DNA of 64,000 nucleotides from an uncultured Ruminococcus sp. (lineage in GTDB: Bacteria > Bacillota > Clostridia > Oscillospirales > Acutalibacteraceae): contig CADBHB010000008.1 in NCBI GenBank assembly GCA_902794395.1, positions 53,688-117,687 on the forward strand, written 5' to 3'. Below, in pieces: positions 32,216-40,282 of the stretch. The notes under the pieces are model-generated. The model ran no database searches and was not told the origin of the DNA. It worked only from the letters and a program-made list of their open reading frames with translations. Both the position numbers and the translations under genes were made by a program. Positions within the stretch are counted from its first letter, which is position 1. The number at the start of each line of letters is the position of its first letter.

Positions 32216-32679
32216 ACCCCACGACAAATATGGCGGAGATACTAAAGCGCGACGGCGTTTTGGTATACAAGACCCGTGGCGTGAGCATGGAACCGCTGTT
32301 TAGGCAAAACCGTGATCTGGTCATAATCCGCCCGTGCGACGGCGAGCTGAAAAAATACGACGTGCCGCTGTACTACCGCCCGCAGAAAAATTCCTATGTC
32401 CTCCACCGCATAGTCGCGGTGCGCGAGGACGAGTACCTGATACGTGGCGACAACACCTACACCAAGGAGCATGTGCCCAAAAAGGACGTTGTAGGCGTGC
32501 TGACCGAGTTTCAGCGCAAGGGCAAAAAGCACTCTGTAAACGAGCGCGGCTACAAGCTGTACTCGCGCTTTTGGGTATTCATTTTTCCGCTGAAGCTGGC
32601 GTATCATAAAGCGAGGCACTACGGCGGCGTGACGAAGAAAGCGATAAAAAAGGCTTTGAAAGGCGGAAAATCGACATGA
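32212..32679 (+). CDS. S24/S26-type signal peptidase-like protein
   Basis: The 155-residue protein carries GVSMEPLF (catalytic Ser near residue 25), VLHRIVAV with His rather than Lys at the second catalytic position, and YLIRGDN. This matches S26 peptidases of the SipW/ER type, which use Ser and His. A hydrophobic patch (FWVFIFPLKLAY) near the C-terminus could attach it to the membrane, but the usual N-terminal anchor is missing. Start and stop both overlap neighbours by ATGA, so it is one unit with the PqqD-like and NTase genes. In this setting it could be a dedicated leader peptidase rather than a general one; this is inference. Confidence 0.8.
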   Translation: MNPTTNMAEILKRDGVLVYKTRGVSMEPLFRQNRDLVIIRPCDGELKKYDVPLYYRPQKNSYVLHRIVAVREDEYLIRGDNTYTKEHVPKKDVVGVLTEFQRKGKKHSVNERGYKLYSRFWVFIFPLKLAYHKARHYGGVTKKAIKKALKGGKST

Positions 32680-33827
32680 ACGCGACACAAACCTTTATAT
32701 ATCTGACCGCCTGTGCCGTCACCGATACCGCGCCCGTGCTTGAGCAGACGGATTTTGACGCGCTGTGGGACATGGCGCAGATGCACAACATGACCGCGCT
32801 GACCGCCAAGACGCTGCAGGGCACCGAGGTCTTCCGCAACGCCTCTCAGGAGGAGAAAAAGCGCTGGAACGACAGACTCAACGGCTCCATCAAAAAGACC
32901 ATGCTCTTCAACGCCGAGCGCAAAAAGCTGTTCAACTTCCTTGAGGAGCACAAGATCTGGTACATGCCGCTGAAGGGCGCCATCATCAACGGGCTGTATC
33001 CCTTCGGCACCCGCGAGTTTGCCGACAACGACATCCTGTTTGACGAAGCCTTCCGCGACGAGGTAAACGACTTCATGCTGGGCAGAGGATATTCTCGCGG
33101 CGATATTGAAAACGCCGACGACAACTACCACAAGGAGCCGTTCTTCAACTTTGAGATGCACCGGATGCTCTTTTTTGACAGAGATACACCCGCAAGCTTC
33201 ATCGAGTATTACAAGGACGTCAAGGACAGACTCATCCGCGACAGCGAGGACGGCTACGGCTATCACTTTTCCGACGATGATTTTTACATCTATTTCATCG
33301 TCCATCTCTACAAGCACTACACCACCTGCGGCTCGGGCTTCCGCTCGGTCGCCGATGAGTACATGATCCTCAACTGCGGCCGCTATGACCTTGACTTCGC
33401 TCACATCGGGGCGGAGCTGGAAAAAACAGGCGCCCGCGCCTTTGAGGAAACGCTGAGGTCTATGACCCAAAAGGTGTTTTCCAAGCCCGAAAGCATCGAG
33501 CAGAGCCTCGGCGAGCTGACGCCGGACGAAAAGGAAATGCTTACATACTTCCTGTCCAGCGGCACCTTCGGCAGCAAGGACAACAGGATATTGAACGCGC
33601 TGGACAGCGCCTCTCAGGGCAAACGCCCCTCAAAGGTGAAATACGCCCTGAAGCGTATCTTTCCCGATCCCGTGCGCTTCAAATACTCTCACCCCTTTGT
33701 GTATAAGCACAAAATCGTTTACCCGTTCTTTTTGATGGGCAGGCTAATTGTCAACCCCATCCGCCACAGAAAGGCTCTGAAACGCGAGTGGGAGGTTGTC
33801 AATCAGGCGGGCAAGCAGGACAAATGA
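32676..33827 (+). CDS. Nucleotidyltransferase family protein (NTP_transf_5)
   Basis: This 383-residue protein belongs to the uncharacterised NTP_transf_5 type. The core is MPLKGAIINGLYPFGTREFADNDILFDE (about 91-118), where KG and D-x-D mark the active site. A long helical tail follows. Members are found in lasso-peptide and capsule-like clusters beside PqqD-like and HPrK-like proteins, as here; the transferred group and acceptor are not known. It is cytosolic, and the ATG overlaps the previous stop codon. The flippase gene begins 64 bp later. Confidence 0.8.
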   Translation: MNATQTFIYLTACAVTDTAPVLEQTDFDALWDMAQMHNMTALTAKTLQGTEVFRNASQEEKKRWNDRLNGSIKKTMLFNAERKKLFNFLEEHKIWYMPLKGAIINGLYPFGTREFADNDILFDEAFRDEVNDFMLGRGYSRGDIENADDNYHKEPFFNFEMHRMLFFDRDTPASFIEYYKDVKDRLIRDSEDGYGYHFSDDDFYIYFIVHLYKHYTTCGSGFRSVADEYMILNCGRYDLDFAHIGAELEKTGARAFEETLRSMTQKVFSKPESIEQSLGELTPDEKEMLTYFLSSGTFGSKDNRILNALDSASQGKRPSKVKYALKRIFPDPVRFKYSHPFVYKHKIVYPFFLMGRLIVNPIRHRKALKREWEVVNQAGKQDK

Positions 33828-33891
33828 CCTGTTGGCGCGCCGCTTTATTCAAATAACTCTATCCTATGGGGATGCAAAAGAAGGATTCGGT

Positions 33892-35397
33892 ATGATCTCA
33901 AAACTCAAAACCAAATACACTTCTATGCCCGTTCAAGTGCGCGCTTCCCTGTGGTTTTTGATTTGCAACTTTTTGCAGAAGGCGGTTTCGGTGATTTCAA
34001 CGCCGATATTCACGCGTCTGCTCAACACCCAGCAATACGGTGAATACAATGTCTTTCAATCATGGATGGGCATTATTACCGTCATCGTCACCCTCAACCT
34101 GAGTGCCGGCGTATTTTTGCAGGGCATGGTGAAATTTGAGGAGGACTCCAAGGTCTACGCCTCAACCATGCAGGGACTTTCGCTGTCGCTGTGCACCTTT
34201 TGGACGATAATCTACTTCGTTTTCCGAAGCAGGTTCAATATGTGGTTCAACCTGAACACAGTGCAGATGAGCTATATGCTGCTTATCATATGGACTACTG
34301 CCGTGTTCCAGTTTTGGTCGACCGAGCAGCGCGTAAAAAACAAATACCGCCTGCTGGTGGCACTGACTATTCTGGTCATGATCTCGCAGCCCGCGCTGGG
34401 CGTGGTGCTGGTTATACTCTCCGACACCGCCTACAAGGCAAGCGCGAGGATATTGGGCATAGTTATCGTCAATATCGCCGCCTACACCTGGTGCTTCTTT
34501 ATCCAGATGTACCGCGGCAAAAAGTTCTGCTCCAAAAAGTACTGGCTTTACGCGCTGAAATTCAATCTGCCGCTGGTGCCCCACTACCTGTCGCAGACCG
34601 TGTTGTACGGCGCCGACCGCATTATGATAAGCCGATACATAGGCGACGACAAGGCGGGTATTTACAGTCTGGCTTTTTCGGTAGCCGCAATTATGACGAT
34701 GTTCAACACCGCGCTGAACCAGACGCTGGGACCGTGGGTGTACCGCAAGATCAAGGAACACAAGGCAAAAGAGATAGCAAGCGTGGAGTATTCCGCCATG
34801 CTCATTATCGCCGCCGCCAATATGGTGCTGATAATGCTGGCGCCCGAGGCGATCTCCATCTTCGCTCCGCCCGAGTACGGCGAGGCGATATGGGTGGTGC
34901 CGCCCGTCGCGCTGGGTATGTTCTTTATGTTTATGTACGATATGTTCGCGGCGTTCCAGTTCTACTTTGAAAAATCGTGGTTTATAATGCTTGCGAGCGT
35001 TTCGGGCGCGACCCTCAACATCGTGCTCAACTACTTCGCGCTCAGCACCCGCTGGCTGGGACTGAGCTATGTCGCCGCGGGCTACACCACTATGATCTGC
35101 TATATACTGTACGCGCTGGGACACTACATGTGTATGCGCTGGGTCTGCCGCAAGCACCTTGACGGTGTGCGGGTGTACGATCCCAAGGTGCTGCTCGGCG
35201 TAGCCGCCTGCTTTGTCACCGCGGGTCTGCTGATGACCCTCACCTATAGGGCGCCGATTTTGCGCTACAGCCTGGTGGGCATAATCTTCGTGCTTATCAT
35301 CGTGTTCCGCAAGCCCATCATGGGCTATGTTAAGGACCTGATGTCCATTCGCAAGTCAAACAAAAGCGAAAAAGCAAGTGAAAAATCAGAAGAATGA
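33892..35397 (+). CDS. Wzx/MATE-like polysaccharide flippase
   Basis: This 501-residue integral membrane protein is predicted to have about 14 helices, with the family's N-terminal block FLQKAVSVISTPIFTRLLNTQQYG and the central GADRIMISRYIGDDKAGIYSLAFS. Such proteins move lipid-linked oligosaccharides across the membrane for capsule or wall polymers. A charged C-terminal tail (SIRKSNKSEKASEKSEE) is cytosolic. AGAAGGA precedes the ATG at 33892. It closes the PqqD/S26/NTase group, yet no glycosyltransferases are in the window, so its substrate is open. A strong terminator follows. Confidence 0.88.
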   Translation: MISKLKTKYTSMPVQVRASLWFLICNFLQKAVSVISTPIFTRLLNTQQYGEYNVFQSWMGIITVIVTLNLSAGVFLQGMVKFEEDSKVYASTMQGLSLSLCTFWTIIYFVFRSRFNMWFNLNTVQMSYMLLIIWTTAVFQFWSTEQRVKNKYRLLVALTILVMISQPALGVVLVILSDTAYKASARILGIVIVNIAAYTWCFFIQMYRGKKFCSKKYWLYALKFNLPLVPHYLSQTVLYGADRIMISRYIGDDKAGIYSLAFSVAAIMTMFNTALNQTLGPWVYRKIKEHKAKEIASVEYSAMLIIAAANMVLIMLAPEAISIFAPPEYGEAIWVVPPVALGMFFMFMYDMFAAFQFYFEKSWFIMLASVSGATLNIVLNYFALSTRWLGLSYVAAGYTTMICYILYALGHYMCMRWVCRKHLDGVRVYDPKVLLGVAACFVTAGLLMTLTYRAPILRYSLVGIIFVLIIVFRKPIMGYVKDLMSIRKSNKSEKASEKSEE

Positions 35398-35402
35398 TTA
35401 AT

Positions 35403-35436
35403 AGAGCCGGTCCTTTGGGGCGCGGCTCTTTTTTCT
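35403..35436 (+). terminator. Terminator after the flippase
   Basis: AGAGCCG (35403-35409) pairs with CGGCTCT (35423-35429), followed by a long T-run. Confidence 0.85.
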
Positions 35437-35502
35437 TTTTCGGAAAATAAAAACTTTTTGAAAAAATATGCGGCATTTCAGCTTCTTTTAAGTTTTCGGT
35501 TT

Positions 35503-35508
35503 TATAAT
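35503..35508 (+). promoter_or_regulatory. -10 box of the beta-helix lipoprotein gene
   Basis: TATAAT stands 51 bp before the start codon, but the -35 region (GCTTCT) is poor, so an activator or extended contacts may be needed. Confidence 0.4.
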
Positions 35509-35558
35509 GCAGACATCAAAGGAAAAAGAAACACCGAAACTTGAACGGAGGTACTGTT

Positions 35559-36800
35559 ATGTTAAAGAAAACATCCGCGATATTACTGATCGCCATGCTG
35601 GCGGCTTCGATGACCGCCTGCGCTTCTAACGCAAAATCCGCGTCCTCGTCCGCCTCGGAAAGCTCGGGCAAAACGAGCTCGCAAACCACCTCAGCCTCTA
35701 ACACGTCCACGTCCGGAACAGAGCGCTTCACCGACCGCGACCTTCAGCAGGAGGCAGACACCACCGACGCCGAGAGCCTGACCCTCAGCGACGGCAAGGA
35801 CTTAACCATAAGCAAGGCGGGCGTGTATGTGATAACCGGCAGCGCCTCGGACGCCTCGATAATCGTTGACGCCGCCGATGACGACAAGGTACAGCTTGTG
35901 CTCAACAACGTCACGCTTACCAACGCCGACGCTCCCGCGATTTACGTTAAAAACGCCGACAAGGTGTTCGTCACCACGCAGAGCGGCAGCCAAAACTCCC
36001 TGAGCGTAACGGGCACCTTCACTGCGGACGGAGAGACCAATACCGACGCGGTCATCTTCTCCAAGGATGACCTGGTGCTCAACGGCGAAGGCACGCTCGC
36101 CATAACCTCGACCGACAACGGCATTTCGGGCAAGGATGACATAAAGATCACAGGCGGCACGATCACCATTGAATCAGCTTCCGACGCGATCGAAGCCAAC
36201 GAATCCATATCCATCGCCGACGGCGCTGTGACCATTGATTCACAAAAGGACGGCATCCACGCCGAAAACAACGACGACGACACCGTGGGCGACGTTTATA
36301 TCAGCGGCGGCACACTGAATATTACAGCCGCGTCAGACGGAATACAAGGCACCACGCTCGCTCAGATAGACGGCGGCACCATAGACATCACCGCCTCGGA
36401 GGGCATAGAGGCGACTACCGTTATCATCAACGACGGAACCATCAACATCTCCGCTTCCGACGACGGCATCAACGCCTCCGCTAAATCCTCCGCCGCAGAC
36501 GTGCTCGTCGAGATAAACGGCGGCAATCTCACCATCAAGATGGGTCAGGGCGACACCGACGGCATCGACTCCAACGGCGACCTCATCATCAACGGCGGCA
36601 CCATAGACATCACCGGTCAGTCCACCTGCGACTACGACGGCAAGGCCGAAAAGAACGGCGGCACACTCATCATCAACGGCGAAGAAACCGACACCATCCC
36701 CAATCAGATGATGGGAGGCCACGGCGGCATGAACGGTGACATGAACGGCGGCATGGGCGGCGGTCAAATGCCTCAGGACGGCAACTTCCGCGGCATGTAA
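35559..36800 (+). CDS. Beta-helix lipoprotein of the Cthe_2159 carbohydrate-binding type
   Basis: The 413-residue protein has a lipoprotein signal (lipobox ASMTAC), a Ser/Thr-rich linker (about 24-62) and a repetitive parallel beta-helix (about 75-375). Recurring INGGT, ITGGT and DGI turns define the helix. It resembles the Cthe_2159 family from Clostridium thermocellum, described as binding acidic polysaccharides and cellulose with calcium. The C-terminal tail (about 385-413) is a Gly/Met/Asn-rich sequence with GGMNGDMNGGMGGG, unusual and possibly metal-binding. GGAGGT sets the ATG at 35559. It is alone between two terminators and is likely displayed on the cell surface. Confidence 0.82.
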   Translation: MLKKTSAILLIAMLAASMTACASNAKSASSSASESSGKTSSQTTSASNTSTSGTERFTDRDLQQEADTTDAESLTLSDGKDLTISKAGVYVITGSASDASIIVDAADDDKVQLVLNNVTLTNADAPAIYVKNADKVFVTTQSGSQNSLSVTGTFTADGETNTDAVIFSKDDLVLNGEGTLAITSTDNGISGKDDIKITGGTITIESASDAIEANESISIADGAVTIDSQKDGIHAENNDDDTVGDVYISGGTLNITAASDGIQGTTLAQIDGGTIDITASEGIEATTVIINDGTINISASDDGINASAKSSAADVLVEINGGNLTIKMGQGDTDGIDSNGDLIINGGTIDITGQSTCDYDGKAEKNGGTLIINGEETDTIPNQMMGGHGGMNGDMNGGMGGGQMPQDGNFRGM

Positions 36801-36842
36801 TGCCACACTCCTCGATAAACAGATTTCATATTACTCCTCTTT

Positions 36843-36873
36843 GCGGGGCCGGCACATCACCGGTCCCGCTTTT
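36843..36873 (+). terminator. Terminator after the beta-helix lipoprotein
   Basis: GCGGGGCCGG (36843-36852) pairs with CCGGTCCCGC (36860-36869), then TTTT. Confidence 0.8.
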
Positions 36874-36897
36874 CCGCGCGGCTCACGCGAAAGCCCC

Positions 36898-36926
36898 TTG
36901 CAAATCCTGTCGTACCATGATACAAT
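36898..36926 (+). promoter_or_regulatory. Promoter of the zinc-ribbon/TPM pair
   Basis: TTGCAA (36898-36903), 17 bp, TACAAT (36921-36926). It places the start of transcription near 36933, which excludes upstream in-frame ATG codons at 36800 and 36917 as starts. Confidence 0.7.
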
Positions 36927-36961
36927 ATGACTATCCCAAAACAGAGAAATCAGGTGAAATA

Positions 36962-38623
36962 ATGATCCATTGTCCCTCATGCGCGGGGCCGCTGCGCTTT
37001 GACATTGAAAGCCAAAGCATGGCGTGCGACTATTGCCACGGCCGCTTTGACCCGCAAGCCATCCGTGACAATACCCGCGACGACGCAAAAGGCGAGCAGG
37101 TTTTTGACACCTATGTCTACATCTGCCCCTCCTGCGGAGCGGAGATAGCTACCACCGACCAAAACGACGCGGTGGGCTTTTGCCCCTACTGCGGCGGCGC
37201 GTCGATGATTTTTGACAAACTGCGCCGCGACTGGTGCCCTGATGTGGTGATACCCTTCAGAGTCACCAAGGAGCAGTGCAAGCAGGCGTATGTAAAAGAG
37301 GTTAGGCGTCACCTTTTTGTGTCGCGCAAATACCGCGACCCTAAGCTGATAGAAAGCTTCCGCGGCATCTATATGCCCTACTGGAACTATCAGGCGCAGA
37401 TAAAGGGCGGCATAAGCATAAAAGCCGACTCGCCTGAGATTTCGGTGGGAAACAACAATTACACCACCGACCATTACAAGATAGAGGGCCAGAGCGACAC
37501 CACCCTGACGGGCTTTTCGCACGACGCCTCCATCAGCTTTGACGACCACCTCAGCGAAAAGCTGGCGCCCTATGAGCTGTCGGGAAAGGTAGCCTTCACA
37601 CCCGCCTATCTCTGCGGCTTCTACGCCGAGGTCGGCGACGCCGACGCCCGTCACTATACTCAATACGCCCAAGACACCTTTAAGGCGTTTTTTGAAGACA
37701 AGCTGGAAGAATCGCCCCAGCTGGAGGCAGCGCTCAAGCCCAAAAAACTGAAAGTTACCTCCTACGGCAAGGTTCCCTACAAGGTCAACATCTCCGAACG
37801 CGGGCTGTACCCCGTTTGGTTCATGAGCTACCGCCGCGGCAACAAGATAACCTACGCCACCGTAAACGGGCAGACCGGCAAGGTCGGCGCAGACCTGCCG
37901 CTTAGCCCGCTGCGCATCATTATCGCGGTGCTGGCGCTGGGCGCAGCGCTGTTTGGACTTACAGCGCTGCTGATGAATGTTCTGCCCAGCATCAAGCCCA
38001 CCACCATGCTCGGACTAAGCGTGGTATTTACTCTTTCGGGCATCCATATGATGCAGCACTCGCTGCTTAAAATAGTCGATAACGCCGTTCGCAACTCGGA
38101 ATACACCATCAAAAACAACCGAAGCAAATTTTCCGAGCGGTTCGACTTATCCGACAGTCCCGTTCTGACCTTTCTGGTAACGCTTGGCACCTCGCTGAGC
38201 ATAGTCATGTACACCTCCGACGGAAGCTATGACCATTTCTTCGGCACCATCGGCAAATTCGGCGCTCTTGCCGGTATTGTGTTTATTGTATTCCAGCACA
38301 TAAGGCAGTCTATTTCGTTACAACAGCTTAAACGGATGCAGTTCCAAGGCGACTCGCTGCTTCGTAACGGTATCATCTCAGCCTCGCAGAGCTTTGTCAA
38401 GGTGAACCTTATAGCGAAAATCGTTCTCTATATCACCACTGCCTTCCATCTTATCATCGTTATCAAAGACCCTGCGTCATTCTCTATGATCTACACCCTG
38501 AGCATCTTTGCCGTGGCGGAGCTGTTCATTTACGCGGTACTGCATCTGCGCTTCCAGGCGGCATTTGCCAAGCGCGCGCTGCCCCAGTTTAAGAAGAAGG
38601 GAGCGCTGTATGATGAAAACTAA
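36962..38623 (+). CDS. Double zinc-ribbon multispanning membrane protein
   Basis: This 553-residue protein begins with two zinc ribbons: CPSC/CDYC (about 4-28) and CPSC/CPYC (about 56-77). A beta-rich soluble domain (about 95-315) containing YMPYWNYQAQIKG follows, and then five or more membrane helices. Short TFIIB-like zinc-ribbon relatives of unknown role are common in Firmicutes; the long membrane part here is less usual. AGGTGA precedes the ATG at 36962. The next gene, a TPM-domain protein, overlaps it by 14 bases, and the two families are often neighbours, which suggests a shared membrane complex. The function is unknown. Confidence 0.7.
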   Translation: MIHCPSCAGPLRFDIESQSMACDYCHGRFDPQAIRDNTRDDAKGEQVFDTYVYICPSCGAEIATTDQNDAVGFCPYCGGASMIFDKLRRDWCPDVVIPFRVTKEQCKQAYVKEVRRHLFVSRKYRDPKLIESFRGIYMPYWNYQAQIKGGISIKADSPEISVGNNNYTTDHYKIEGQSDTTLTGFSHDASISFDDHLSEKLAPYELSGKVAFTPAYLCGFYAEVGDADARHYTQYAQDTFKAFFEDKLEESPQLEAALKPKKLKVTSYGKVPYKVNISERGLYPVWFMSYRRGNKITYATVNGQTGKVGADLPLSPLRIIIAVLALGAALFGLTALLMNVLPSIKPTTMLGLSVVFTLSGIHMMQHSLLKIVDNAVRNSEYTIKNNRSKFSERFDLSDSPVLTFLVTLGTSLSIVMYTSDGSYDHFFGTIGKFGALAGIVFIVFQHIRQSISLQQLKRMQFQGDSLLRNGIISASQSFVKVNLIAKIVLYITTAFHLIIVIKDPASFSMIYTLSIFAVAELFIYAVLHLRFQAAFAKRALPQFKKKGALYDEN

Positions 38624-39449
38624 GCTGCTTAGGCTGTCCGCTTTGGCTGTGGTGCTGGTCTTGCTGCTTTCGGCGGCAATGATCTCTCCCGCGGCAAAAA
38701 TCTTTGAGGACGACTCCTCATTCCGCTTCCGCGAAAGAACTAAACAAACCGATTACGCCTACACGAACCCCGAAACCAACTACCGCGCGCTCATCAAAGA
38801 TGAGCTCGGCTTGATGTCCTCAGGTCAAAAGCAGCAGCTGCTAATTGATATGCAGCCCCTCACGCGGTACGGCAACATAGCCTTTTGGTCGACGGACACC
38901 TACTGCAATAATGAGATAGATCAGGCGCGGCTAAAGCGCAAAGAGCTGTTTGAGTTCAGCAGCGGCAGCGTGTTCGTGATCAATATGAACATCCGCAAGC
39001 TCACCATACAGTCCTACGGCAAGATGTATGAGATAATAACGGACTCCAAGGCGCGCTCCATCACCAATAACGTAAGCAAGCTTGCCACCCGAAAGCAATA
39101 CTATCAATGCTGTAAAGAGGCGTTTGATCAGATGAACACCCTGCTGGAGGGCGGTCAGATAAGCGAGCCGATGAAGGTCACCAGCTACGCGGTATTCGCG
39201 CTGATGATCGCGCTGATGATAATTTTGTTCATTGTTGCGCTCGGCAAAAAAGCCAATCCTCTCCTTGAGGAACCCGATATTTCGGAAGCGGTTAAAAGCT
39301 CCGGCGAGCTGTTTTCCGGCGCGATGACCCCTATCTACGTTTCCTCTACCACGGTACACCGTGAACCCTCGTCAAGCTCCGGCGGCGGCGGAGGAGGAGG
39401 CGGCGGCGGTGGCGGCGGCTGCGGCGGCGGCGGAAGCTCGTCATTCTAA
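38610..39449 (+). CDS. TPM-domain (YgcG-like) membrane protein with poly-Gly tail
   Basis: The 279-residue protein has a signal or N-terminal anchor (about 5-26), an extracytoplasmic TPM-like domain (about 55-175) and one membrane helix (about 193-213). It ends in a Gly/Ser tail with 13 glycines, a Cys, four glycines and SSSF. YgcG relatives share the Gly-rich tail. GGGAG lies six bases before the ATG at 38610. The gene overlaps the zinc-ribbon gene, so they are translated together. TPM proteins have been linked to photosystem repair and phosphatase activity in plants; the bacterial role is unclear. Confidence 0.72.
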   Translation: MMKTKLLRLSALAVVLVLLLSAAMISPAAKIFEDDSSFRFRERTKQTDYAYTNPETNYRALIKDELGLMSSGQKQQLLIDMQPLTRYGNIAFWSTDTYCNNEIDQARLKRKELFEFSSGSVFVINMNIRKLTIQSYGKMYEIITDSKARSITNNVSKLATRKQYYQCCKEAFDQMNTLLEGGQISEPMKVTSYAVFALMIALMIILFIVALGKKANPLLEEPDISEAVKSSGELFSGAMTPIYVSSTTVHREPSSSSGGGGGGGGGGGGGCGGGGSSSF

Positions 39450-39478
39450 GACCGAAACAACATATCCTACAAACGAAA

Positions 39479-39512
39479 AAAACAGGGACGCAAGCTCGTC
39501 CCTGTTCTTTTA
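39479..39512. terminator. Terminator between convergent TPM and bioY genes
   Basis: AACAGGGACG (39481-39490) pairs with CGTCCCTGTT (39497-39506), with an A-run before and CTTTT after. Confidence 0.75.
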
Positions 39513-40061
39513 TGCGGATATTTTTTTGAGTACCGGCCGGAGCTTTACGGTAAGCACCGCCGCCAATATGCACAGGCAGATGTCTCCTGGTATCACCATC
39601 AAAAAATAGTGCAGGATTAGCGCGTAGAAGCCCAGCGCGATCCCCAGCACATAGTTGCACAGAATGTAACCGTAGATCATGCCCGCCAGATAAATCACCG
39701 CAAGACCGGCAAATATCGCCGCCAACGCGCGCCAAAATGTGAGCTTTTCGGCGCGTTCAATCAGCAGTCCCGTCAAAAACGCACCGCCGATAAAGCCGAG
39801 GATATAGCCGAAGCTGGGCTGCAGCACATAACCGAAGCCGCCGCCCTGGGTGAATACGGGGATGCCGAGCAAGCCCATCAACGCGTAACAGGCGGTACTT
39901 GCCGCTCCGCCCTTGCTGCCCAGCAGCGCACCTGCCAGCACTACGAACAGAGTCTGGAAGGTGAACGGGATTACCGGAATGGGTATCCTTAAAAAAGCGC
40001 CCACGATAATAAGCGCGGTAAACAGCCCGCAGAGCGCCACTTTAACGGTTTTTGATTTCAT
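39510..40061 (-). CDS. bioY: Biotin transporter BioY
   Basis: The 183-residue substrate-binding membrane subunit of a biotin ECF transporter has six helices, with the conserved blocks IPIPVIPFTFQTLFVVLAG and GGFGYVLQPSFGYILGF. It works alone at low efficiency or with the general EcfA/A'/T module, which is not in the window. The ATG at 40061 has GAAAGG upstream. The promoter is overlapped by a perfect biotin operator, so BirA with biotinyl-AMP should shut it off when biotin is plentiful. Confidence 0.95.
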   Translation of the reverse strand: MKSKTVKVALCGLFTALIIVGAFLRIPIPVIPFTFQTLFVVLAGALLGSKGGAASTACYALMGLLGIPVFTQGGGFGYVLQPSFGYILGFIGGAFLTGLLIERAEKLTFWRALAAIFAGLAVIYLAGMIYGYILCNYVLGIALGFYALILHYFLMVIPGDICLCILAAVLTVKLRPVLKKISA

Positions 40062-40094
40062 GTTATCATTTCCTTTCAAATTACTCCGAAAAGT

Positions 40095-40122
40095 ATTATA
40101 CCACTTTTTTAAGGATTGTCAA
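40095..40122 (-). promoter_or_regulatory. Promoter of bioY
   Basis: On the - strand: TTGACA (40122-40117), 16 bp, TATAAT (40100-40095). The -35 box lies inside the biotin operator. Confidence 0.85.
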
Positions 40123-40147
40123 CCGCTATATTAACATTGGTTGACAA
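40116..40147. promoter_or_regulatory. BirA biotin operator
   Basis: TTGTCAACC (40116-40124), 14 bp, GGTTGACAA (40139-40147): perfectly inverted arms with the spacing typical of BirA sites in Firmicutes. It covers the bioY -35 region. Confidence 0.85.
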
Positions 40148-40187
40148 TCTATTCGTACGGCAGATTTCGGAAGTCGGGAAATGATAA

Positions 40188-40265
40188 TAAAAAACAAGCC
40201 GCGCACGCCCGTATCGAAGAAAAGGTTTTCTCCTTCAAAACACGAGCGCGAACGGCAAGGCTTAT
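40188..40265 (-). terminator. Terminator after tex
   Basis: On the - strand a long imperfect hairpin begins with AAGCC and ends with GGCTTGTTTTTTATT (about 40262 to 40188), 20 bp after the tex stop codon. Confidence 0.55.
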
Positions 40266-40282
40266 TGTTCCGGATGATCGTT

